Source: Paramacrobiotus metropolitanus
Lineage: Eukaryota > Tardigrada > Eutardigrada > Parachela > Macrobiotidae
NCBI RefSeq assembly: GCF_019649055.1
Contig: NW_026570224.1
Span: 1,116,001-1,180,000 of the forward strand
Length of the DNA stretch: 64,000 nucleotides
Direction: 5' to 3'
Shown one piece after another: positions 23,901 to 36,500 of this stretch. The translations under genes and the position numbers were made by a program. The notes beneath the pieces are model-generated. The model had not been told where the DNA came from, made no database searches, and saw nothing but the letters and a program-made list of their open reading frames with translations. Positions within the stretch are counted from its first letter, which is position 1; each line of letters opens with the position of its first letter.

Positions 23901-26900
23901 CATCAATTAATCCCGGCAATCGCATCACATTTCGACTGGTGATACAATCCGTCCGACGTCGCAACTCGGGTGGCCGGCGAAACTTTTCCATGGCTTCAAC
24001 CATCAGTTTGGCTACTTTCACATCGGTAATCAGGGGTGTGGAAAAATCCACCGCAGTCCGACGAGTCCGGTAGCCTCGCGTGGGTTGTTGTGACGGTATT
24101 AGCGTGGACACGCGCGGTGATCCGCCTTTCCGATCTGGCAAGTTAATCACTAAGTCGAATTCTTTGGATGGTAGGTAGCTGGCGATGCCCTGCAGCTGTT
24201 GCGACTGCTGGACAGAACCGGAAGATGCATCGAAAGGCCAGTCCACAAGAGTGACAGGAACATTGCGATTCGTATAGTATTCTGCGGTGCCTTGACTCCC
24301 GAACAAACTACAATCAATTCAGCAGACTGAACAAATGAGTGAACAGTTAGGCATCCAAGAGCAGTATCGTTGATGGCCGCTGAACAGTATATATAACAAA
24401 TCTGTTGACCAACAACCAGATGTGTTTTACGCGACAATAATTTCAAAATATTGCAGTCGTCACTGGCACCGCCGCATGCACTCGATTAACGCGACGAAAA
24501 CATGTCAACCAACCTTCGTCAGTGACAGTTGTACAACTAGCAAAAATGTTACGATTTTGACACTTCACCATTCCTCGTTCGAGAAACTGCCAATGTAAAG
24601 AAACTACATTCGGTGCTTTCAACAGCGAAAGAAACTACCGCAAGCCGCATATAAAAGTAAGTACAATACTCATCGTTACACACAGGATGGTAGGTTGGTA
24701 GCAACCCTAACTAAACAAATTATATCAGCGATCAGAGCTATATAACCTTGAAAGCAATGAAATGCTCCACTATTAAAATTGTAGGAAAACCAAAACACAA
24801 AATAGTACTAAACTCATTCAACAGAATCCAGAAAGTAAAATAATACACTTAACTAGAATCCAGAATCACTTAACGCTGACAATCATAACCTTACCGGTAT
24901 CCCATGCCTTTCAGTTTTTGAACACTATTCAGCATTTCCTCTTTGAGTTTCGTGCTCCCAAAGCTGAGAAAGATTTTTCCGTTGGCCGGCGGATATCTGA
25001 ACCCGCTGCTAATCATGGCCTTCATAAAAGCTTCGTGCCGATCGATCCCGTAGCAGGCAACCTCACCCGTACTACACATCTCCACCCCCAATGTCACGTC
25101 GCAGTCCGTCAGACGGGAGAAGGAAAACATCGGCACTTTCACACCAACCCGTTTATCTTTCCCGAAAATCACATCCTGTGCTTCCACGGGCTCACCCAGT
25201 GCCACACGGGTCGCCACTGACACGAAATCGTGATCTAAAGTTTTCGAAACGAAGGGAAAGGACCGAGAAACACGCAGATTACACTCGATGACCTTCAACT
25301 GATTGTCCTGAAACGCAACGATCACTGAAGTAGGTAATTCCTATTTAGTATTACTGAAGTCTTGACATTCGACATACCAGAAAACGAGAAAAAGGGTTTT
25401 TCAACATTTACACTATTTACGAATGGTCATGCGACGATAACTAATCGCCAGTAACTGGAAAAAGAGACTAATGCAGTTAAATGGCCTGCCGCACTGACAT
25501 AACAGTACTAAATACCGAAATTCAATTAAATTTTCTGTCAGCAGAACGCTTTAGGAGTCAATCAAATAGATTAAGTTGTCAATATCGCATCAAATCAATA
25601 CTGTAGAGGAATCACATAATACGGTGCTCACAAAATTCTTGATCATTCAACAGTAATTCGAAAACAATACGAAAACATCTGGGTAATAGGTACAGTAAGA
25701 CTGTAAGTGTAACGTCTCAAGGACATCATCTGCCTGAAAAATCAAAGCGGACTACTTCGCCTTTTACCTAAACTTTTGAAACAGAAACCTCAAAAATATA
25801 TTTAAAAGATTTACTCATAACCATAAGAAAGCTTATTTGCCAATTAGCGCGACAATAAAGAAGAAAATCACCTAAGGCAGACGGCTCAGCGAAATAGATG
25901 CAATTTGACAACTGAATCAATCGTTATTTGAAAAGGTGGATCAAGCACTTGACACCTGAATAACCCCTCTGGCACATCTAATAAACATTCGTTTTTTCCC
26001 ACATTTCATTTTATCTAACTTACCTTCGCGATCAACTGCAAATTAAATGGCCCATTAACTTCCAGTTCCCGTCCAATATCGCGCACGATTCCTTTGATAC
26101 GATCCAGTGTTTCCTTATTCAGATCATACGGTGGTGTTACCAGTGTGGCATCCCCACTATGAACACCGGCATTCTCCACGTGCTCGGATACCGCCATGCA
26201 TACCACCTGGCCATTGGCCGCCACGGCATCCACATCGATTTCTTTGGCTTCTTCAATAAACTTGGAGATTACAACTGGATGATCCTTGCTCACAGCAGCG
26301 GCTTGTTGCAGAAACAACTATAACGAAATTATTATGCATATGTACGTCGTGTTTTGTGTATACTATGTTTAACTGTTTACCTCCAGATTCGAGGCAGACG
26401 TGGCAACATTCATCGCCGCTCCACTAAGTACGTAAGACGGTCGCACCAGACACGGATATCCTGCTTCTTCGCAGAACTCCTTAGCTTCCTCCATACTGCT
26501 TAATGTGCGCCATTTGGGCTGTTCGATTTTAATTCTATCCAACATACGCGAAAATTTGAAGCGATTTTCCGCATTGTCGATTGATTCGGCACTCGTACCT
26601 GCAATAATAGCAGTTATAAAAACTTTGTCATTTTCTTTGACTTGCTTGCGTTTACCAAGAATTCTGACACCATTCCGATTCAGATCCGTCGCAATATTAT
26701 TCGGCAGCTGTCCGCCCATGCTAAGAATGATCCCATCGGGATTTTCCAGGCTATATATTTCCATCACAACTTCAGTACTGATTTCTTCGAAATACAGTCG
26801 ATCACATTCGTCATAATCCGTGGAAACTGTTTCCGGATTGCAGTTGACCATTATGGTGCTGCGGCCCATTTCTCGCAGATTCCTAAGACAGCCCACCGCG

Positions 26901-29900
26901 CAGCAGTCAAACTCGACACTGGATCCGATGCGGTACACTCCGGAACCTAATACCATGACCATGGGATTCTTCCGGTTGGGTATGAAATCGACATCATGCT
27001 GCTCCGCATGGTAAGTCAAATACAAATAGTTGGTGTGCGCCGGCCACTCTCCGGCTACTGTATCAATCTGTCGGACGAAGGGATGAATGTTCAGACCCAG
27101 ACGCCTTGTTCGCACCACGGATTCAGTACTATGTGCAAGCCTAACAAAAGAAAGTTCAAAACCTTGTTTAAAAAGTTTTTTAATGGCTTTTCATCGATTT
27201 GTTTGAATGACTACATAAAACAATTCACTGTCACCTTATATTTTTACCGTTATTGAAGTTAAAAATCATACTTAGCAATCTGCTTATCCGAAAAACCTAA
27301 ACGTTTGGCTTCCAGCATTATATCCCGCGTGAAACGATCAGTTGATAATTTTTTCAGTTTATCTCCAAAATTAATGATTCCTTCCATACGGTACAAAAAC
27401 CACCGATCAATTTTCGTGAGGTCATGCAGTTTGTCAACAGAATAGCCTTTGGCCAATGCTGTGGCGATGGTGAAAATGCGCTTATCGGTTGGATTCTCCA
27501 ATTCCTAAAATATCAACGATATATAAACCTCTAAAAGATAGAAATAGTAAGAAACGCACATCGTCAGATAACTTGTGCACGTCAGGGTCGAAACCCATGA
27601 AATGGTCGTCCACCATTCGTAAAGCTTTCTGCAAGGCTTCTTCAAAGTTACGTCCTATCGCCATTACTTCTCCGATGCTTTTCATAGAGCTCCCGATCTG
27701 CGTAGATAAAAAATTATAAGCATAATAAAAAACAGCGCATGGTAGATGGTAGTGCGATTTTACCTTTGTAGAAACGCGGCGAAATTTGTTCAAATCCCAT
27801 CGAGGCACTTTGACAACACAGTAATCCAGACTTGGCTCGAAGCAGGCTGTGGTCTTCCCACCAGTCACCTTGTTCATCAGTGCCGGCAAACTATGGCCCA
27901 TGGACACTTTGGCAGCAATGTAGGCCAAAGGATAACCTGTTGCTTTGCTAGCCAGTGCCGAACTTCGCGATAAACGAGCGTTGACTTCCACAACGTAAAA
28001 CTATTACGAATAACAGCAAAGATGGAAACCGATAAAGCAGTGCACCCACTAAATACTATACCTTTTCTGATAACGGATCCAGTGCATACTGTATATTGCA
28101 CTCGCCGACGATACCCAAGTGTCGGATAATTTCAATACCAGCACGGCGTAGCAGATGGTACTCAGAATTGGACAAAGTCTGACTGGGTGCAACGACGATA
28201 GACTCGCCGGTGTGAATCCCTAATGGGTCGACGTTCTCCATATTACACACCTATATTATAGCATAACCAATTAATTTTAAACTGTTACCAGAAGCGGCAA
28301 GTCATAGGTAAGTTGCACTCACAGTAATACAGTTGTCGAACTTGTCTCGAACGATCTCATACTCCACTTCCTTCCATCCCTTCAAACTTTTATCCACGAT
28401 GATCTGCGAACTTTGTGCCAAAGCCTTCGTGGCTAACGCTTCAAATTCCTCTCGGTTATTCGCGAATCCAGATCCTTGTCCGCCCAAAGCGTAAGCCGAC
28501 CGCACCAATACTGGGTAGGTTAATTCTTCCGCCGCTTGTACTCCTTCTGCCACACTCGTGGCAGTTTTCGAAGGTGCTACACTGTATCCAATTTCCTTCA
28601 GCTTCAAAGCGAACAGTTCCCGATCTTCCGTATCTTTGATTACTTCGACGGGAGTGCCCAGAACTTTGACATTGTATCTCTCCAGAACGCTTTTCTTTTC
28701 TGGGTGGTTCGGATCCGGATCATGCAGTTTAACCCCACAGTTCAGAGCCGTTTGTCCACCAAAGTTGAGCATGATGGCATCCGGCCATTCAGCCTTGATT
28801 ACCTGCTCCACGTAATCGGGTGTGATTGGTAGAAAATAAACATCTGTGGCCAGACCTTTAGAAGTCTGAACCGTAGCGATATTGGGATTAATCAGAACTG
28901 TGGATACACCATCTTCTTTCAGCGCTTTAATGGCCTGTGACCCAGAATAATCAAATTCACCGGCCTGTCCAATGCTTAAACCGCCGGAGCCCAAGATTAA
29001 AACCTTCTTCGGTTTTTGTGCAAAAACAGGATAGGGTGGAGGAGGAGCCTTTAGAGCTGAATCTATCGCTTGTGGTAAACTGAGATCGCTATAGGCCGCA
29101 CCACTTTTGGACTTATGGACGGTATTAAGAAAGACATCAAAGAGACACTCCAAATCACTTGGTCCAGCCATATGCTCAGGGTGGAATTGTACACTGAAAA
29201 AAAGCACACTCGTGTAACAAACATATCACTGAACAATCACGAAAAGAGCGAACAGGAAATGCGAAAATGAATTACGCAAAACCAATGCAAAACCATCATC
29301 ACAATAATAAAGCTATTTGGGTGAGGAGAACGCCTATATATATTAGACGATAAATCTTTCACCCTCAAGATCAATTTAATTTAATTAATCAATTTTTAAC
29401 GATGTCGATTCACGCTGACTAGCTCTTGAAACTAAATATTGCCAAATATGAGAAACATTCATTCAAGATAAGCAATGAATAACTTTAAGATACTTATGGA
29501 AACGAATACGAAACATTTCTGGGTTTACAGGAAATATTGCACCAATCGTAACAGAAGATATAATCAGCAAAAACGTACGAGAACACGGGCTTCTTGGTGT
29601 TGATTAAGCCCTCATTGCTCTTATCATTTGCATTGACAAAGAGCGTTTTCCATTCGCTTCCACTCTTCAATTTTTCTACATCCACTTCGTAGCCATGATT
29701 CTGGCTAGTGATGTAGCATCTGGTCGTACCGGAAAGTGTGCAAGGTTGGTTATGCCCCCGATTTCCGTAAAGCATCTTTCTGGTTTCCGCTCCAGCCGCC
29801 CACGCCAGCATCTGGTGCCCCATGCAAATACCGAACACCGGCTTAATCTGTGGCTGTTCCAGATACGCCCGCAGATTGCTGATAAGTGGAGTACACAACT

Positions 29901-32397
29901 GCGGATCGCCCGGGCCATTACTAATGAACAGACCATCGAACGAATTCTGCAGAGGAAGAATGGGTTGGTCCCAAGGAAAGATCTGAACGGATGCGCCGCG
30001 TCGAAGAAAACACCGCAGCTGGTTGTATTTCAAACCACAGTCCAGAATGGCAATATGTGGAGATCCGGTGGGATTCAGTTTAGCTGATGGTTTCTGCAAG
30101 TACCAAAAGCCATTTGTAATGTATGTTACAATTGTGCTATTTTTGTCTAATCAATACAGACAACTTCCAGCGACTTACAGAATAATAACACTATGAATAA
30201 ACCTATTTCATAACTACTATGGCAATTTTTGTGCCAGGTAATAAATGGTGCAGTGGTGATTTACAAATCTCAGTACAATATGATGATTTTGACTACTCCA
30301 GTACAGATTATTACTCGTCCTTAGCCTTCGCCGTTTTTCTTGTTTAATGAAAATCTGAGATTGAGATTATTTTAAAATTCTAATTGTAGTACAAAGTACA
30401 ATGATTATATTGTGTACTAGCGAATTATTGAAAGTTGTTAATTAGTGTTGCATTATAGATATACTGCTGCACTGCACTGCCATCTTATAGATATGTACAA
30501 TACAATGTTTCGAACTTATAGATATGTTTCGAAACAACTAGCCGCATAAAGCAATCGCAAAGTACCGGCTGTGTTTTTTTTTACCTTAATGGAGACCTCG
30601 GCAACTAAATTCCGCATTCTTTGATCTTCGAACACCATTTTTGGTATGCGATCTCCCAGCACGATCTGAAACAAAATAAATTATACTGAATATCATTATT
30701 TTAAAATTTTCACGATTCCTAAAATGAGAAGTAAAGCTTTTAAATGATAAATAAATGATAAATAAAGCGAGAAATAAAGCTTTTCTGTTCCTATAATTGG
30801 TGAGCTCAAGTTAACATAAATTTACAACAGTGCCGGCGGGAACCAGAGTTGTTTATATAATTACGTTACTGCCTAGAACGCTTTTCCGGGCATTCAAAAA
30901 CCTTAAACTAAACGGACGTCCTAAGCTAAACATTTCGACTTTCAACAACAAACCAGCATAAACAGCAAGATTAATCGTAATGGTTAAGACTATGGCCATG
31001 CAGGCAGTAAATAACGACACGGAATGAATTTACTGGCACAAAATGTTGCCAGAATGAATCTTACCGCCACTGCTACTGTCGGCCAGGAAATCAGAGCAGA
31101 ACGATGCCTCCGACAGATAGCACATGGACACAGTATAAAAGCTCCCCCAGGATAACTACTGTACAATAACTCATTACGCACAACTGGACTCTTACCTTGC
31201 CCATAGTCGTTCCGTGTTCACGCAGGCACATTGTCAAAGATCGCGTATCAACGCCTGAAAGCAAACAGGAAGCGCATCACAACATGATTGAAATTGTGAT
31301 AAGTGAAGCAGCTCCAAATTAAGCACGTTTTATGCGACAATACTGGCTGGCAACTGCAAAACTTATTGCGAAACACCAGATCTAAAACGCGAAGCTGAAA
31401 AATCACGCGAAAGTTAAAATCCTTCAAAAAATCCGGAAATGACAATCGAAAATATTTCAGAAATTCGGGAAAAAGAATTAAAATAATTCAATACGAAAAT
31501 TCATGTAAAAAAAGTTATTTGCAATTACAGAATCAACGACTGTCCGTGCAAAACTTGCCTTCGATTCCGACAACTTTATGTTCTTTCAGCCATTGATCAA
31601 GCGATTTGCGGGCATTCCAGTGGCTGAAATGCTGGCTGAGCTCTCCGATAATCAATCCAATGGGCCAGATTTTATTGGATTCATACCATCGCGATAATCC
31701 GAATTCATCACAGCTGTCATCCGGCACTCCATAATTGCCGATCATTGGATACGTCAACACCAGAATCTGTTGGTGGTACGATGGATCGGTCAGGGATTCC
31801 GGATAGCCGACCATTCCGGTTTGGAAAACTGTACGAAATCATTACAATCGACATCAGTTCATATATCATCAACATATTAATAGATGACAGCACTGTATGA
31901 GTAACTGCTTTTCGAATAAATAATTATTACAGATTGTCAATTTTATGGAAAAATTACTACGTATTAATACAGCAAAATTTTAAGCATTTTTATTTAAGCC
32001 ATTGTGAATGTGAATAGGGAAAAGCTGCTGGAATAGCTATACAGGGAAGAGCTGCTGGAATTTCGGCGCAATCCAAAGCCTTGGACCAAAAGAAGCGAGC
32101 AACTCAAACAGGCACACGAACTTTGATAACATTAAAATGAAGTTCAGAATTGCTCTTTCTGAATCGCTCCGCAACCTCAACAAGTTGCAGGATATATTCA
32201 TCGTTTTTAGACACAATCCACAATTCGCAGCTGTTTATTCGTCAACAGGTTTTCCTAAATACGAGCCGCAGACCAATTTCCAAAACAGTTGTAAAACGTT
32301 ACTTGCCAATTTCGCCTTCAGTATCGTGCGGTTCGCCGAAAACTTTCCCGCGAAATACGCTTCCATCCTTTAGGTACAAGGTGGCGGTAGACGCCAT
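20945..32397 (-). CDS. CAD: CAD: GATase-CPSase-dihydroorotase-ATCase fusion
   Basis: CAD makes carbamoyl phosphate, carbamoyl aspartate and dihydroorotate, the first three steps of cytosolic pyrimidine synthesis. Exons: 32397-32307, 31828-31559, 31254-31196, 30665-30585, 30093-29579, 29193-28323, 28250-28062, 28000-27764, 27697-27560, 27504-27272, 27140-26381, 26317-26024, 25307-24895, 24307-23885, 23826-23598, 23522-23326, 23264-23005, 22941-22550, 22321-21879, 21819-21630 and 21529-20945; about 2289 aa (vertebrate about 2225). GATase (about 1-365) keeps the nucleophile Cys257 in FGICMGHQ. The CPSase halves show [18 protein letters not shown] and [15 protein letters not shown]. Dihydroorotase has DVHVHLREPG, the Lys in LKMYLNET, and TDHAPHT. 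ATCase has [13 protein letters not shown] and HPSQALLD. A Ser/Arg-rich linker (about 1885-1965) precedes ATCase. All key residues seen are intact. Introns 1 and 2 use GC donors. Confidence 0.97.
22942..23004 (-). other. CAD: 63-base in-frame intron inside CAD dihydroorotase
   Basis: The reading frame runs through this 63-base stretch without a stop, adding 21 residues between SPPG and [12 protein letters not shown]. Family members have PPG directly followed by FPGLETM. The stretch starts with gttggt and ends with gaaag, so splicing restores the family sequence in phase. I treat it as a tiny intron whose retention would keep the frame. Confidence 0.7.
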
Positions 32398-33575
32398 AAT
32401 AACCCACCACGCGATACCCACAGAGATGCGCAATCACTCCACAGGCACTCTTCAGAACGACGAGGATACCCGCAAAAGGTTCCTCGAGTTCGCCGGTGCG
32501 TTCACCGCACGGATACTCCTGACTCGCCCCTACTGCTCGGAGACAACGCAGATTTTCGTAGAACGCACCAGCAACCCGATTACTGCGTCGACTTTAAGCA
32601 AGACGTACTGCCAGATAAACAAATGTTCTGAGGAATCAGGTAATACAAGAAGGGTATCCAAAGCAAACAATATTTCACGTACTCCACAGCCTCCAAGTGG
32701 CAAGTGAATTCACGCTATGAGCCAATCTAGATGACAGAATGACAACTGCCAATGGCTTCATAAATGTGCCCAAAAAGAACTAAATAAAGACTTTCGGTCT
32801 ACTCCAAAATGTTTTAAGATTGACTATCAAGTTTAGGACTGATCTTATCGACGAAAACTATTCAACAGGCAGTGAACACTTTTCTGACTTTCACGAACGA
32901 AGTCACAAAGCACAGCTTCTGCTTCGAGTGGAAAGCCTGCCCTCCTAGGATGGCAGTTGCCCGCCTTACGGTCAAAGTGTACTTAATCAGCTCCAGCCGC
33001 CTCCACGGTAACTCGCCGACACTCGGTTTCGTCACTTCAATTTCGCCCATAGTTTCACACTGGAGTCATGCAGAATGATATCCCGCTCTACTGCCCCAGT
33101 TTATGTTCTAGTTTTACACTTTTACCTAGTTACTCCTTAAGATAAGAGATTTCGGATTTCTACGGTACGTGTACACATGACCTACTGAAGTTAGCTTAAA
33201 GACTTAAAAAAGGGGGTTTGATTTTAGCGTATACGTAATTTCAAAGAGGTCCACTACCGGCACCACGATCTCACTGCAGCAGTGCAACGCTGCTGTTTTT
33301 ATAGTGCAATCCTGCAAGGGATTAACGAATAAACCTCAAAACTTGCGCAAACGCTTTCGGACTTGCCGCATAATGCATCCCACGAGAACCACCTCATGCG
33401 AGTAAAGAAGATATGAAAACTGTAGTCCAACATGCGGTAACAATATAGTGCAAAAAAAAGAATAAAGGTGTATCTTGCGTATCTTGACGAGAAAAAGTTT
33501 TCAGTGTGCAACTGTAAAATTAGCAACCTATTGATTAACTTTGGCTTTATCGATAACAGCACAAGAAATGCATTG
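32398..33575. other. Gap between CAD start and receptor-kinase stop
   Basis: About 1.2 kb with a relatively GC-rich block (32400-32620) just upstream of the CAD ATG, a plausible promoter and 5' UTR. A small minus-strand ORF lies at 32862-33050. The remainder is the probable 3' UTR of the receptor gene. Confidence 0.4.
32862..33050 (-). CDS. Small ORF or first exon, unassigned
   Basis: An ATG at 33050 opens 62 codons beginning MGEIEVTKPSVGELPWRR. A donor-like gtaagg occurs after about 27 codons, so it could be a first coding exon. I found no partner exon before CAD exon 1. No family recognised. Confidence 0.25.
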   Translation of the reverse strand: MGEIEVTKPSVGELPWRRLELIKYTLTVRRATAILGGQAFHSKQKLCFVTSFVKVRKVFTAC

Positions 33576-36500
33576 CTAAAGGGCAGTCTGGTGACTATGC
33601 CCTGCTTCCGGTGCGACTTGGCTTATAACATTCAGCTGTTCCCGATGCTGATCATTGAATTGACTGTAGCATATATCCAAACATAAATATGCTGAAAGCA
33701 GATCCCTCCCAATTACGGTTCGTAATCTCTGTGTCAAATGTGTGAAATCCGGGCGTAGTCTCGGATCAAAATTCCAGCACTGAACCATCAACTCGTAGCT
33801 GCAAAAACAATACGAACAAGAGTAAAACTTTTAGCGTATTTATTTGGAATCCGAACTCAGATGAGCGATCACGTACATGGCCGTTGGACACGATGTCGGT
33901 CGTTCCATACGGTAACCGTCTCGCAGTGACTTCACAAGTTCCACAACGTCCCCAACGTCCGTTCTCATGTTGGCATAAGGATGCTCCCCAAAACTAAATA
34001 TCTCCCACACTGCAATGCCAAACGACCAGACATCGGATTGAACAGAGAATCTCCGCTCTGTTATCGCTTCCGGGGACATCCATCGGACCGGAAGAAATGC
34101 CTACGGACGGTTGAGTATACAAACAGACTAATACAGTATATATAGTACAATACAATCATTCTGCTCTGCTTTGACAACTGCGCATTTCTCGTATGAACAA
34201 TTATGCAAAATTTCTTAGACAACTGCATGGATAAAACGTGATTCGTACGTCACCTGTTGATCCATAAGAACGTATTCGAGCGTTTGCTTAGCCATTCCGA
34301 AATCGGCAATTTTCACCACGCGTCCGTCACAGACAAGGACATTGCGCGCTGCCAAATCTCTGTGGATTATGGAGCGACTGCCTAAGTATTCCATTCCACG
34401 GCTGATTTGAAAAGCGAAGCTCATAAGATCATTGGTCGACAGAATTTTTCCATCGAATTTATTGTTATTATCACTGTTTTTTAGCTGAAGATCCAGAATG
34501 CACTGCAATCGGTCGGCTTCGTCGTCGTCGAACGGCAAAAGGTCACCGGTAGCACTTGTGTGGCTGTAGAACCAAGCATCGCGATGGCATTTTAGAAACT
34601 TGGCTAGGCAATCGTATCTTGAAAATTCCAATAACAACAAAGTTTCCCCTGGAATTTAACAAGAACAGCCATTCAATATAATATGGTGAACGATTGTACC
34701 CGCAGGGATACATATTATGTTGAGTTTTCAGTCGAAACGTTTTATTGTTGTATACCCTTAAGAACCACCCCTATAAGATTGCAGATATTTAGATGACGAC
34801 CGGCTTTTGACATGATTGCCATTTCTTCCATCAGCTGGCGAACATGTCGTGGGTTCTTTTTGTCGCGCGCCGTCTTAATGGCAACTTCTGCCGGACACGC
34901 AACGTTGATTAATCCGTTTGCAATGCCTTTCCAAACAACTCCAAATTCTCCTCTTCCGAGAACGAGATTACCTGCAATAAAAGGCAACTTTCAAACTGTA
35001 CACTGATCATAGCTATTCTACAGACCGTCAGCATGACTACGTTAACGTCCATGTTAATAACTGATGGCTTTTTAAACGAACAACGTAAGTAAAATTTTTA
35101 TAACACACGTGACATATTTAATATACTGTATTCCAGCCAATACAATATCGAACAGAGTACGTGTTAATTATTAGGAAATAGCTATAGGCACCCCCTTTCG
35201 CACCCACTTAGACTATAGGCACCCCTTTTCGATTAATTAATTCCTGGCACCCGGTCGCGTGCGAAAACTATAGGCAAACCCAATTGTCCGTTGCTGTGTT
35301 TTTTTTCTTAACCTTAGAAAATTTCCCCTGCTCATGTAGTTTAACTTGCCGCCACATTACGCTCAGCAGAGATGGGACGAAGCCAGAAAGGTGTGCAAGC
35401 CGGTCATGTCAAGATTGCGGAACTTCCGCCTAAACGATTCGTAAAGGCGGCATGCGTCCAGGTGCTGCATGGCGCAGATCAGTTTATTTTGTCTCATAAG
35501 CGATAAGATTATGAGACAAAACTTCTTTGTGACCCAAAAAAACCTGTCAAAGAATTTTTATTATACTGTACCTCTGGGAAAAAAATAAAAACGGGTGCCT
35601 TTAGTTCGCTGAAAAAACGGGGTTCAAGATTTATCTAACAGAAAAGGGGTGCCTGTAGTAAAAAAGGGTGCAAAAGGGGGTGCCTATAGCAAACGGGGGT
35701 GAAAGGGGTGCCTATAGTCTCACCCTAACTATTAAGTACCACTCAAAACGATTCAAGATTTAAACATAAAAAACAGCCAAAACCGTTACCCTAGGGTAGT
35801 TTACTGCAATTGATAGTAGTGACCTTACTCATCTCTATGTTTGCTAGCGGAACTTCCAGCAGACGGACATAATTCATCACTGCCGGGTTCATTTCTGATT
35901 TTTCTACGCTTGAGTATGCTAGATTATCCATCGAGTCCTTCCGCATTCCCCCTGCTAATATCTCCATTGTTTTCAGTTTTTTGATAACATGCCTGCGGCG
36001 CCATACAATGGCACCCAGAGCGCCTCCGGAGAATAACAACACCACAAACGTGATAACGCAGCCGAGGACTGGAGCCAGATACGGTGATCCGTCAGCGTCA
36101 GCGTCGTTCAGCGCCAGAAAAAAAGATCCATTGGAATACATGCGCACAACCACGTAGTCTATCATATAATGCACTGGAAAAATGGAATTGTCCGGATGGC
36201 GATTGACCGCGAACGCGCCTCCAACCTTTTTTAGTTAAAAATACGTTACTGCGTAAGTTTTTATACATTTTTATAGCTGTAATTGAAATTTTCTCACACC
36301 CAACTTCATAACCAGCCCCAAAACAACTGACGGGATTTGTTTCACTTCCGCAATGCTGTACACTTCGTGCCCATCGATGTACCATCCCAAATAGGTTTCT
36401 GTCCAGATTAGTTTGTAAGTGTGATAGTCCAACGAGAAATCTTCAGTGCTGATTAAACCAACAAGCGATAAGATCAAGCAAGCTGCTAATTATAATCATA

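Noticed and set aside
20945-32397. Bacterial carbamoyl-phosphate synthase and aspartate transcarbamylase genes (contamination or transfer)
   Set aside because: All four enzymes are in one frame broken by spliceosomal introns, with the animal CAD order GATase-CPSase-DHO-ATC.
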